From: Diadema setosum
Lineage: Eukaryota; Echinodermata; Echinoidea; Diadematoida; Diadematidae
Direction of reading: 5' to 3'
Length of the DNA stretch: 64,000 nucleotides
NCBI RefSeq assembly: GCF_964275005.1
Contig: NC_092694.1
Span: 30,832,359 to 30,896,358 of the forward strand
Under the pieces are notes generated by a model. The model did no database searches, was not told the origin of the DNA, and saw only the letters and a program-made list of their open reading frames with translations. How positions within the stretch are numbered: the first letter of the stretch is position 1; each line of letters starts with the position of its first letter. Below are positions 47,250 through 58,601 of this stretch, piece by piece. The translations under genes and the position numbers were made by a program.

Positions 47250-50200
47250 TCACGTGTCTGCCTCAGTCTTGATGGTGGTCTCGTCATGACGCTCCTCCAC
47301 CGCCTTCATCAACGTCATGATGGAGTTGTTGACCTCTACCAGCTGGTTGGCGACCTCTGTTGGGTCCTGGTGGGGGTCGTTGACCCCTGACTCCATGTGG
47401 TTCCCGATGCCTCCATTGGGGTCGTCGTCGAGGTCACCTGGAAAGACCAATTTGAGAAAACATTTACAAAGAAGTCAGGACTCATGGGTGATTAATCTTC
47501 TTTCCTGCCCAAAACTGTAGTAAAAAAAACTGCAGCATTCACAATACAGGGTCTACATATACAAGTAGGCCCACATTTTGTTTTGATGGTCCAACTCCAT
47601 AGCTACAGCTATGAGTAAAACTCCCTTTCGAGGTCTTAATACAGTGAAAACTTGTTATAACGAGGCAGGATACAGCAAGAAACCTGACATGATACGCTCA
47701 TATTACGAGCTCTGTTCCTATCCCTGATGTAACAAGATACCCAATATAAAGAAGAAATTTTGGTCTTCCCAAGACACATGTTGTGATGAGGTTCCTCTGT
47801 AGCACCCTAATCCACACAGTATACATAAGTAATCCAGAACAGCAGTGCAGTTTGATGGAAACACACTGCTGCCATTTGCTATGAATTTTGGTGCACAATC
47901 TTGGTTCACCACCATTCTATGACACTTTTCCAGAGCAAATTTGTTTTCTGCTGAACATTACCAATGAGCATTATCATCACTGTCACAAACTACTTGTCTT
48001 TGCCTATGCAGGGCACACACAAAACTACATACTGGGGCCTAACCTGAATCTCTCAAAGACAATAAAGAACGAATTCAGCATCACTTCTTCATGAGGTCAG
48101 CAGTCCAATTTGAGTGAGAATGGTCTAGTGGATTGCACACCAGACTTTCTATCGTAATGTCCAGGGTTCAAAATCCGTCATAACACTAGACTCCCTGTGA
48201 TCACTTTATCCACACTTCCCTCTCTCATAAAATGTACAGAATGATCTATCAATATTAGATAAAAATCTGTTTCAACATTGTAACTTAATGCAATATGAAG
48301 TATGCAAAACGAGAAATGAAAGAAATAGCAGTCAAGATGAGGGGCTTCCATGTAAGTGGGGTAAATGCACTGAAGGTGTTGATCCAAATTATCATAAGAA
48401 ATTCAGTCTATCTACGGAAAGCCTGAGTAAGATTGTCTTACCAGCCAATCTGCTTATCTGCCAGTTAATAATCCCTTGTTGTATAAATGTCTGAGCAACC
48501 ACCGTCTGGTAGCATAGTTTTATTAAAGCCTTCAGATGCGTTCCTCATGATAATGATGAAGGGTATCATTTTGCTCTTAATATGCATCATGTAGTTCCTG
48601 CTTCTTGTATAAACATTCATAATGGCAAGTTCATGTTTAGAGATGTTCTTGTCATGCCGTAATGAGATAACAATGTGTTGGAAAGTACTTTGTACAACAC
48701 AGCACACAGGGAAGAGGTGCTACATACAACAACTACATAAAGTATGTCCCCCACCCCCCACCCCCCCCAAAAAAAAAAAAAAAAAAAAAAAATGCAATCG
48801 GATTTTTGCATTGATAACTTCCAATATGATTAAACTGTCTCAATGCTATTTCATGGTCTAAAAATATTTTGGTTAAGTGGTCACAGAGAAATGTGAATTG
48901 TTGGAAAGCAGGTCATGGGTCTGATTCTTCCAAGGTTAGCACTTGGATGCTCTTGGGACTGCATATTAATGTGCAAACACAATGGACAGAACTTGGAGGG
49001 ACAGGATTCCTGACATGCTCAACTAAAATCCTAATTTCTCTTTGACCACTGAAGCAGATGGGATGGGGTTTTCGGTAAGATGTGGGTAATATATTAAAAC
49101 TTATAGTGTCATACTCTGAAATTGTATTTGGATTGATTCATGATTTTTAAAGATTTTTAAAGTTATCTCTGCAGAGGGTCCCATTGTAATTTTATTTTAG
49201 GAAAAAAGGTACAGGAACTTTTTATTGTCATTATTCCCTCAAGACACACACCAACCTGACATGTCTCCCTCGTGGGTCAAATCTGTGCTGGAGTCTTCGA
49301 TGTACTCCACGGCATCTGGAAGAGAATCGTCGTCATGGGAGGCTCCCCTAGCAGCAAGAGATTCTGCCGCTGGAAACAATGAATCAGGAGAAAATGTTGA
49401 ACTATCATACGGTACACAATCACGATTTATGAGTACTAGAACTTGATATCACACTTTAATATTAAAATTGTTACTGTCTTTACAGTGCATAATTTGTATT
49501 TCTCATCCAGTCATTTCATTCAGGTGTTAAGTAAATTTGTAATTTGTTTCATTAGATACATGATTAGTGGGGTCTTGAATGACTGACACATTGATCTATA
49601 AACCTACATGTGTCAATGGATTTGAATATCAATACACACATATGTGACTCTGCATCACAAAAACCACCAAAACGTCACCAGGAATAGATTCTCAGTTAAG
49701 GGCAGATTCTGGAAGAGCAGACTCTCAGCTTTAAAATGATGTACATAACTCAATTCAAATGGACTTTCTTAACATGTCTAAATAATGTAAAGAAAGTACA
49801 TGCTCTGAAATGGTGTTCACTGACAAAAGAGGCTCTGAAGTTTAGGGTCTGTTCAAGTGCTTAATCTCGCTATTAAAGCTGTGCTGCGTGCAATGAATGG
49901 GACAAAAAACAGGATGTAAGCTCTAAAGCAACCACCACGAAAGGATTATTAGATTACGCTGACATACTGTCACAACACATTCTATTCATGACTAATACCA
50001 ACTTTCAAAGCAGTAGCATCATCCTTTTAGACATGATTGGAGTTTGAAGTAAAGAGCATGTACATTGTAAAGTGGTTTTAAGAAATGAAAAAGAAAAGTC
50101 CACATAGACATACATTTGTACCTATAGTCACACTAGTCTACAAAAACAATGTTCTAGAAATACTGAAAAAAAAAAACATGAAATTTCCCATTTGTTTCAT

Positions 50201-53200
50201 GACTCTTTTCTTTCTTTTTTTTTCCGTAAAAGAAAATATATTTGCAGCTAAACATTCAAGGCAGCTTGCTAACATAAGAGCAAGCAGAATTATGTCAGTG
50301 GGTGATATCCAGCTTTGCGTATCCCTCTGTTTGGATTTGATGGATTAAACTTTGCGGTCACTTGGACCTTCCCAAACTGCAAACTGGTCGATTCCATAAA
50401 CTTGACTCCAGCACACAGTTGCCTGGGATTTCTCCACCTTCTCAGCTGATCACTATATTCCACCAAAGTTATGTCCCTTCATCTATACATAGATTATGAA
50501 GATCGTAGGCCTTGACCATTGATTTTGAGAACTGATCTTTAACTATCAGTGATCTTTGACCCCTGGCAACCCCAAGATTTAATATATCGCATAAGACAAC
50601 CTTCAGTGCAGAGCCTAGACAATTTAAGTTGATGCTAAATGTACTTCCAAGCTGACCAATCAGGGGATTGTCCTTGACCATTGTGATCAAGGATTTGACC
50701 GTAAAATGCTCTGGTGCGGGGACATCGTACTTACCCATTCTCTTCTTGCGGTTTGCGTCTTTCCGCCTGTTGGCAAACCAATTGTACACCTTGCTGGGAT
50801 TTACTCTGTTGTGCTCTGCGATGTCTTGTCCTGCATTGAAAAAAAAAAAAAAAGTGGAGAAAAATATAGGGTCATTCACATGTGAACACCAACTTTATAC
50901 ATAAAATCATGGGATGACAGAAAGTGTCTCCAGTGGTGAACCCATAGTCCATCCCATACTTATGGTGTCTGTGATAAGCACACTGGCAAGTGGAAAAAAA
51001 AAAACATTTGAGTGAAAATGCAACCCATGATTGAGATTGAGATCAAGGTCTAGTCGTCTGGATGTAACATAAACAGTAAAATCAAGCAAACAGAATGGGG
51101 GAAAATTTCACTAAAGTCAGTCAGAATATTTAAAAGTTTTGAAAGATAACCTGCATTCACAGAACTGAGTAATCAGTTTCAGTTTCAGACACATAAAGAG
51201 ATCACATTGTGATCTCATAAGTCTCTCATTTACTTCCATACAAAATTTTAGGTTTAGTGTTCGTTTGCTTTGATAATATCCACCATATCAATTTAATTGT
51301 CAGTAATGCAGCATTGCTGTATTGACAATCTGTAAAGGGGAAGGGGTCACGGTTGCAGAATAAACCAACAAAAACTTCAAACTATATTTCTTTGTCTTTG
51401 AACCAAATAGAGAGTTGTAAGACAACAGCACTATCACAGTGTTTAATTTCAAGACATGATTGTGACTGCCAAGAGTGTTTCACAAGTACAGGAAAAACTT
51501 CAAATTTCCCTCACTCTCATTTGATTTAAAAAAAAACAACAAAGCACCTGTAAACTCCTACTGTTCCGTTTATTAGATTATCAATAACTATCATTGTCAA
51601 CTTGAATGTGGGTTTGACTTTTTGCTTCGGGGAACTATAGCACTGCGTTCTACCAGGGCATAAGTGTAGCTCACCCGGGATCTGCTGCATGGCGTTACAG
51701 GTGTCGGAGAGGCGTACCCGCTCCAGGTCGTTGGGGTAGGGGTTCTTCTTGAAGTACGCCTCCAGCACCTTCAGACAGTTGTCCTTCCAGACGAAGCGCT
51801 CCCGCCTCTTCCCCGACACCACCTGGGTGTTGGCAGTCTGCGAGGGCGACTGGTAGGGCAGGTAGCGGGCAGTCGACCGCCGGTGGTGCTGGGAGATGAT
51901 GTGTTGCTGGGGAGATGGCTGCCCATCTTGGTCCTGGAGACTATTCAGCAATCCTGAACAGACAGCAATATTTACATTAATCAGTCTGTTGTTCTTCTTT
52001 TGTTCTGTATGCATGAGTGCCAACCTTGCATGAGTCAGCATTATTGAAGTATTCTGAGGACTGAAGAGGCATTATACATGTATTTGGTGGAAAGTAGTAT
52101 GTTTATTTTTCCTGCAATACATCAGTCATACGCAGAAATACAATTTGGGAACAATAGTAACTTCCATGAAACCTGAAGTATTTTTTGGCAAGAAACAGTA
52201 CAAAATATTGCCAAAAAGAGAGAGGTATATTTGGCATCTCTGTACATACACTGTAATGTGACACGTATTTCATGTACTGTGAAGGCATGGCAAGAGGAAG
52301 GAAACATATATAGCATTAACCTGATGCGGACGGACTGGTTTTGCCATAACACACATTTCCCATGGATACCTGCCCAAGTATTCTTGGGACTTGTCTCCAA
52401 CAGACTATTTAAAGAAAGAAAGAATTATTAGGGAGTGCTGTACCTAGTGCCTCCAGCTCTTTCCGTTTGGCCAGATACCAGCGGTAGAGCATGGCCTGGG
52501 TGCTGCGCCTCATCACGTAGCCGTGGAGCAGAAACTGGGAGATGTAGCTCTGGCTGATACCTGTCGCCTGGGCGATCTGGTTCTGGGAGAGACGATTCAG
52601 GTTCAGGAATTCCTTGATGTCCTCCTTCACATTCATGTGCCCTTTCCTGGGTGAAGAAGGAATGACTTATGCAAATTAAAGGGATGGTATAGTATCGGTC
52701 AAAATGAGGATTCAGCCTTTAACTTTTTGCAGGATGCTCACACACTACTTTATGAAATTCTATAAGGAATTCTAAGTTCATTCGATTAAAGCTGGTCTTT
52801 AAATGGCTGAGATATCCAAAAACACAGTACAACAAAGTGATCCTGATAAAAGGTGGGTGGTCCCACCTTTTATAAGGATTAATTTGTTTTAGATATCTCA
52901 GCCATTTCAAAACCAATTTTCATCAAATGAACTTTTAAAATTCCACTCATAATCATTATGTTATTTCATATTTTGTAAAAGGTTTCTTATAATCTCAAAT
53001 ATCATTTTTAAAAGATGGAAACCAGTAGCCCCATCTCAACCGAAACTGTACTACCCCTTTAAGTATAGTTGTAATTGAAGACCAAAAGTCAGCATGGAGG
53101 CACACAGTCGTCATACAGCCAAGCACAAGTTAACAGGAGACTGGTACTGCATGGATTAAAGTGAACAATTTAGAATTGTCTGTTGAGTTTGTACATTAAT

Positions 53201-55720
53201 CATAAGACGGATACATACACACAAATGAAGTCTCTGACATGGTATGCCTCAGCACACGAGAACTAGAATAAAAAGAAAAATAAATAAAACATAACCTGAC
53301 CTATTCATAACAAAACAATCACAAGGTTAAGACTAGAGATAATCTGTCACCTGAAGAAAAAAAAACGGAATAAAGTCTGAAAGGTTAAGTTTGCTTCAGT
53401 TCCAGGTGCGAGGAAAGCTTGTGACATTTTGGATGCTATAATGATGCAACATTTTTCTGATAAAGATAGATTTGAATAGTAATTCTATGTCCCCTCATAT
53501 CTGTCTCTGCCTCTTTATTACCTTTGTGTTGTCTTTGTTGGTTTAATGTTACTAAACAGAATTGATGTTCAAGTCATTATTGTGGGCCTATCCCTTTGTA
53601 ATTTAAGCATAATTTATCATTTGCAGATGAAACAAAACCCAGCATTAGTGCTTCAAAATAGTTCTAAAATGTGAATTAGGGATAGAAACAACCAAATTTG
53701 AAAAATGTAATCAGTATAATCAATGTAAAGTATTGCCAAATGTACAAAATGTGAACAATAGTTATGATAAAAAATGTTTGCGGACTACATGTAAACCATC
53801 TACAGTTATGGTTTATTGAGAAAAGTAGTGATATTTCCTTTTATTTTAGGCTTTATTGCAAAAATTTTATATGGTAGGATGTTTTGTGATACCACTGACC
53901 TACACATTTGCATCAAATGTGATATCTTGAATATTTTTCAAATCACTGCTTCCAAAGGTAAACAGGACCTTTAAGTGTTTGTTCCTTCAAAGAGCTAAGA
54001 AGAAAAGACAAGAATTATGAGACATTATATCACCCCAAGGCTGTTATCCCAGTTAGAATAGCACACTGAATATTGATGGTCTGCTAAACCTATACCTTAA
54101 AATACAATTGCAATGTGTACACCTGTACAATGCACATAACTACATTTATTATGAGTAGTCTTGAAGTACTCTATAATCTTATCTATATTTTGATGAACAC
54201 CATACAAGTTAACTTTTCATAATGCTTTAATTTGTATGTCAACAATGTAAGCAAAATATGAAACTGAAATTCAAACTGAAACTAGTCAATTTTGAAATCC
54301 AGGGAATCTTTGTAATCACGATAAACATAGAGCCTATCATCTCCAGGGTACAATTATTCTTATACATTGTAGCTGTGAGACCCAGTGCATTTGTTCCCAC
54401 ACACTGTGGATTAACTTGTAAACATGTATGGCAAGCAAAGAACAGGTTCATGCACACTGTAAGCATTCTGCATAGTTGGTACTTGGTAGTGCTTGATTTA
54501 CAGTACCCTTACAATGTATAACAAATTTGATAATCTCATAAATAGTAGGCCCTACTGTATAACTTGTTATTTTTGTGGGGGTTTAATTTTTGTGAATTTC
54601 GCAAATCACAGTTGGACCGTGAATTTGTAAAACAAGATGCAGAAATTGCAACTGATTGACAAATTGCCCTACATCGACGTAAATAAGCACTGAATTGATC
54701 AGTGTTTTTTAGTAGTAGCCATGATAAAAAATCATGGGCGTACATACTCGAGCAGGATTCGAACCTACGACCTCCTGATCACCGGACAGGCGTCATCTCC
54801 ACTAGACCACCGAGCTTTCGCCCGACAGCAAGTGTTGGTTCTAATCCTTATAGCATGCAGCGGGTACTGCTTTGTTATTCAAATTCATGAATTTCTTCCG
54901 TCGAGATGTTTACATCTCGACGGAAGAAATTCATGAATTTGAATAAGATGCAGAAATGTCACCATTGCGCTAAGGTACAATGGTGTAAGAGTGTGCTTAT
55001 GAAGGCCTTGTGTCAATTCACGAAAACAACATCTCGCAAAAATGTCTGTGACCTCATTCGCAAAAATATCTCTACATGAAAAAATCAGCCTCTGCAGTAA
55101 TTCTTTTTTCTGGTGATATTAAGCAAGAATCAGATGCACTTTTAAACTCTATTTGAACATAATCCTTGAACTTCATATGATTGTACATGAGGATGAAGCA
55201 TCAACCCTTGTGAAAGAAAAGTGCAGAAGAGAATGCACAAACAAAATATTGTTGTCATCACTTCCAAACTTTCTTTCATGGTCTACTGAAGATTCAAAGA
55301 GTGGTAACTGTCTCACCGGAAGAGTGCTTCCACTTCCTCATTGGACACGCTGATTTCATCCATCCCTAGGCGACCGTCTCCATTCTCCTGGTAGGTATGG
55401 CTACCCATGGAGGAGAGCAGCGTTACCAGGGAGGTCCTGCCGCCGGGCGATCCTTCCTCCTGGCCCAGCCCGCTGCCATCCAGGGCGGAGTTCCTGTTGG
55501 TCACCGTCAGCTGCTGCTGGGCCTGGTAGCTGCTGATTGGCGGTGAGGCGGCCGATGTCACAATGGGCTGTTCCACTCGGGGTGGGAGGGGTCCCAGCTC
55601 CGTGTCCAGCTTGGCCATGGTGTCGCACGCATGGATGATTTCATCTTTGGTCAGCCCTGTGCGCACCAATCTCCTCAGGAGTTCTATTTGCTCAATGGTG
55701 TAGCGAGGCTCACCCGCCAT
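47250..55720 (-). CDS. HMBOX1: Homeobox-containing protein 1 (HMBOX1/HOT1-like), 6 coding exons, 427 aa
   Basis: A nuclear DNA-binding protein; vertebrate HMBOX1 (HOT1) acts as a transcription factor and binds telomeric double-stranded repeats. Coding exons in order: 55720-55317, 52646-52444, 51953-51675, 50830-50735, 49369-49256 and 47437-47250. All splice sites are GT-AG and phases agree (2,1,1,1,1). The N-terminal HNF1-like motif is MAGEPRYTIEQIELLRRL, followed by TGLTKDEIIHA (residues about 1-32). The POU-specific-like domain (about 139-200) has NVKEDIKEFLNLNRLSQ, TGISQSYISQFL and LYRWY. The homeodomain (about 252-327) begins RRERFVWKDNCLKVLEAYF and ends KVYNWFANRRK. An extended loop between its helices is split by intron 3 after IPG. 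The acidic C terminus ends with VNNSIMTLMKA and IKTEAD, as in human (420 aa, recalled). The start ATG has an ideal context (GCGCCATGG). HNF1 itself is excluded by the YTIEQI and C-terminal matches. Confidence 0.95.
48117..48182 (+). repeat. tRNA-like relic in HMBOX1 intron 5
   Basis: AATGGTCTAGTGGATTGC followed by CCAGGGTTCAAAATCCGTC has the spacing of pol III A and B boxes. The fold is imperfect and there is no acceptor-stem match, so it is more likely a SINE head or tRNA pseudogene than a working tRNA. Confidence 0.45.
48748..49177 (+). repeat. Interspersed repeat, family F copy 2
   Basis: Starts with a C-run passing into an A-run (about 48749-48792). It then matches 28108-28512 from ATGCAATCGGATTTTTGCATTG to TTTTTAAAGTTATCTCTGC. 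Lies in HMBOX1 intron 5, about 80 bp downstream of exon 5 as transcribed. Confidence 0.85.
52676..53062. mobile_element. Palindromic TTAA element C (387 bp)
   Basis: Left end TTAAAGGGATGGTATAGTATCGGT and right end ACCGAAACTGTACTACCCCTTTAA are inverted. The inner arms share GGCTGAGATATC with GATATCTCAGCC, and the centre AAAGGTGGGTGGTCCCACCTTTTAT folds back. It ends 29 bp before the HMBOX1 exon 2 acceptor (minus strand). Confidence 0.85.
54679..54921 (-). mobile_element. tRNA-derived SINE inserted in family G repeat
   Basis: On the minus strand the head reads AAGCTCGGTGGTCTAGTGG (A-box region), then CGCCTGTCC, and GTCGTAGGTTCGAATCCTGC (B box), covering about 54825-54745. Near-identical words flank it (ACATCGAC left, ACATCTCGAC right), suggesting a target duplication. 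Its left-edge body is short and AT-rich. Confidence 0.6.
54877..54944. repeat. 68-nt near-perfect hairpin
   Basis: Arms 54877-54909 and 54912-54944 are exact inverted copies of 33 nt (ATTCAAATTCATGAATTTC at the outside, CGAGATGT at the inside) around a TT loop. It spans the right junction of the SINE insertion. Confidence 0.95.
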
Positions 55721-56083
55721 GGCGCCGTTTGCGATGCCTTTCAAAATGGCCTTCCTCCAGATAGTTCTTCCAGATTACCCAATATCAGTCTGCATAAGCA
55801 GTAAAAAGAAAAGCAGAGCCCCTGACACCACTCAAAATGAAAGACACATTGTAATCAAAACTTTTTTCTGAATTGATGGTTATTACAACTGGTCATTTTT
55901 CAGTGGAATGTAGTAAATACAGTTCACACCACAAACTCATTTTATACAGTACATTTTTCAGTAGATGTACATAAAATTTATTTTGAATTTTAATTCCTAG
56001 CCTTTGCAATTCTGTTTTCTTTGGTTTCATTCTTTTTGTATAATAATGAGTTTCCCTTTACAGCAGTTCAACCATTAATGTCT

Positions 56084-56644
56084 TTAAAGGTAGGGAATCC
56101 CATTTGTATGCCTCAAATGAAGAGTTGTATAAATACAGTGGTATGTTGAAGAGAGTATCATTTTAGAAACTCTCATAAAGTATTGAAAGTGGAAGGTAAC
56201 ATTTAGTACATTTTTATTGACCGTTAGATTTTGAATTGAATTTTTTTCGGGGCTCACCGTAAATTCCAGTACATTACTAGGCTACCTTTGCAGACCCATG
56301 CACTGCATGTGTGTCCATCATGTATATTTTGTGAAGAAAGTTCATCAATACTTACAAACATTTCTATATACATTCTTGCCACACACTCCATATGTTATTA
56401 CATCAGCTCTTATACTTTTAGATTTGTGTTTATAGATAAAAAAATACAGAAGACTGCAACAAAAAGGCTCAAGTGTGGCTGACACACAGAACTACTGAGT
56501 AGTTGAGTTTTGTGCATTATTCAAATTGTAGATAACTGTTGACTTCCAAATTTCTCAGCAGTGGCCTAAACAAGTCCCCTGAGGTTCATATTTAATGTTT
56601 TGCTGCATTTTGGGAGGTCTGTAAAAGATATCCCCTACCTTTAA
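56084..56644. mobile_element. TTAA element J (561 bp)
   Basis: Left end TTAAAGGTAGGGAATCCC and right end ATATCCCCTACCTTTAA are inverted and bounded by TTAA. No frame of note. Single copy in the window. Confidence 0.7.
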
Positions 56645-56766
56645 GGAAATTAAGAGAAATGTTTGATGCCACCATGTCAACTATATTCAGCAAGCTCGAG
56701 CCTAAACTTGATGCACCAACCTGTAACGCCAAATGCATTCCTGTGATGTTTATCAACAGTACCAGA

Positions 56767-56822
56767 ATTCAAATTCATGAATTTCTTCCGTCGATGTAGG
56801 GCAATTTGTCAATCAGTTGCAA
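56767..56822 (-). repeat. Uninterrupted fragment of family G
   Basis: In reverse complement this reads TTGCAACTGATTGACAAATT, GCCCTACATCGAC, GGAAGAAATTCATGAATTTG without a break. It shows what 54678/54922 looked like before the insertion. Confidence 0.8.
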
Positions 56823-57255
56823 TGAAGTACTAGAATTTATGATCATATCATATTTCATAGGGGTCATAAAGGACAAGACATTAAAGTACAGTGTAAGCTG
56901 TAATCTCCCCAAAACTCAAGAATGGATGATTAAATTTTCACCAAACTTGCAGGGTGTGTTAATAATGAAGCTGAGAAAGAAAAAAAACAACAACTAAATT
57001 TGAAGATCATGAGGTCAAAGGTCACAGGGTCATAAAAGTCAACGAAATAAGATTGATCTCTCAATAACTCAACAATGGATGATCAAATCTTCACCAAACT
57101 TGCCTCTGAAATACATTGTGTAGATCCCTGATATGTCCCTTTCCCTCTAAGTTTGTGTTGAAGATACTGCTTATAGGTCCTACGAAATGACAAAATTCAA
57201 ACCATGGCTGCTTGGTGGAGGTCTGCTCTCCTGAAGTGCTCCTCTAGTTTTGAGT
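56823..57255 (+). repeat. Interspersed repeat, family M copy 2
   Basis: Contains two related tandem sub-blocks: AACTCAAGAATGGATGATTAAATTTTCACC near 56913 and AACTCAACAATGGATGATCAAATCTTCACC near 57066. It ends GCTGCTTGGTGGAGGTCTGC then AAGTGCTCCTCTAGTTTTG, matching the end of 25990-26405 in opposite orientation. Confidence 0.7.
57012..57024 (+). promoter_or_regulatory. Perfect DR1 nuclear-receptor half-site pair
   Basis: AGGTCAAAGGTCA is two consensus AGGTCA half-sites spaced by one base, the class bound by HNF4/RXR-type receptors, followed by GGGTCA at 57027-57032. It lies inside repeat family M, 1.3 kb upstream of the HMBOX1 start codon. Occupancy is unknown. Confidence 0.45.
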
Positions 57256-57707
57256 GTGATTATTTGCACTACTTCAAGAATTAGTTTTAACTTTTAATCT
57301 GAAAGGCTACAACAGAAAGACTCAAATTCCTTAATATTGAGCGCCAAATGAAAATTGATATTTATAACTATTAAAGCAAACTACTCTGCAAGGTCACATT
57401 TCATGCAAAATAAGACAAAAACATTTCTGCATGTGAAACATGGTTCTTTTTAAAAACGTCTTCTATTATTCCCTCCTGTGCACTTTGATCTTCGGCAAGA
57501 AGATCTTGGATAAAAATTTTCTCACAAAGAAGAAACAAAGCTCACTGATATGCGCTGGTACAGGTTACATATTGCTTTGTTCATGCCCAAAGTGTGGAAC
57601 CAACCATTTCCATACAATTCTTTGATCATTACCATCTCTTCTTTTTTTTTTTTTTTCAAAATACCTTGCAGATCGTAAAATCTCTCACATACTCCCTCCT
57701 TCTCCCT

Positions 57708-58288
57708 TTAAAGGACAAGTCCACCTTCTTGTATTATATGTGGATTGAGTGAATTCAACAATATTAGTAGAACACATCAGTGAAAGTTTTGGGAAAATCG
57801 GACAATCCGTTCAAAAGTTATGAATTTTTAAAGTACCTTTACAGTCACTGCTGGGTGAGAAGACTACTACAATGAATGTCACATACGTACAACGATATAC
57901 AATGTAAGGAAAATAAAAAGAGAATTTCACAAAACTTCGCTTTTTGAATAAAGTGCACACTTCTTCGACTTGCTATTGACGTATGTTAAGGGTAATATTA
58001 TTCCCCCTGCCTTGTGAAAGAGAGAAGTCGAGTGTTCATTTGTTATGCGAGGAAAGTGGAAATACAGTGTATGTTGAATTTTCTTTATTCTTTCCTTATC
58101 TTGTTGTACACATGTGACATCACAAGCTACAGTAGTCTTCTCATCCAGCTGTGACTCAGTAGCAACTTCAAAAATTCATAACCTTTGAATGGATTGTCCG
58201 ATTTTCCTCAAACTCTCACTGATGTGTTCTACTAATATTGCTGCTTTTACTCAACCCAAATGACTACGAAGGTGAACTTGTCCTTTAA
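57708..58288. mobile_element. Palindromic TTAA element, family B copy 2 (581 bp)
   Basis: Starts TTAAAGGACAAGTCCACCTTC and ends GAAGGTGAACTTGTCCTTTAA. The arms share CGGACAATCCGTTCAAAAG with its complement, and AGAAGACTAC with GTAGTCTTCT. Its central unpaired part includes TTGCTATTGACGTATG and ATTATTCCCCCTGC, also seen near 63475-63520. Confidence 0.9.
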
Positions 58289-58455
58289 GCACGCCCACAG
58301 CCGAGCAATGAACATCGATCTACACCTCACTGAATGTGCACATAATGCTCGCCACGCCAACAAAAACTTGCGAAACCGACAAACTGCATTCCTGTCTGGA
58401 GATTTTGTTTGCATGCGTCTGGTTGAATTGTTTTGATGAATTGTACATGAAAACT

Positions 58456-58561
58456 CCCCCCCCCCCCCAAAAAAAAAAAAAAAAAAAAAAAAAATAGTAC
58501 TAGGTACATCATATCTGCAATATTTCCACACAGAAAAACTCCAAAGCAGAAGAATGAACAA

Positions 58562-58600
<39 letters not shown>
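58456..58600. repeat. C-run/A-run and (GA)n microsatellite
   Basis: 13 C then about 26 A (58456-58494), and GA repeats at about 58564-58599. Long open frames across these runs are artefacts of simple sequence. Confidence 0.9.

Positions 58601-58601
<1 letters not shown>

Larger units (their letters stand above)
54548..55095 (+). repeat. Interspersed repeat, family G copy 2, split by an insertion
   Basis: Left part 54548-54678 and right part 54922-55095 together match the layout at 38096-38312. The segment TTGCAACTGATTGACAAATT then GCCCTACATCGAC ends at the break, and GGAAGAAATTCATGAATTTG resumes after it. The uninterrupted junction exists in reverse complement at 56767-56822. Confidence 0.7.

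Noticed and set aside
54745-54825. Functional tRNA gene on the minus strand
   Set aside because: A and B boxes are present, but the anticodon arm does not pair well and the segment lies in a SINE-like insertion.
47250-55720. Assignment to HNF1A/HNF1B
   Set aside because: The N-terminal YTIEQIELL motif, the POU-like TGISQSYIS helix and the IKTEAD C terminus follow HMBOX1, not HNF1.
55721-55774. Upstream extension of the HMBOX1 start (KGIANGA before the ATG)
   Set aside because: No ATG exists between the in-frame stop at about 55775 and 55720. The codon at 55744 is TTG, and the 55720 ATG has an ideal context.
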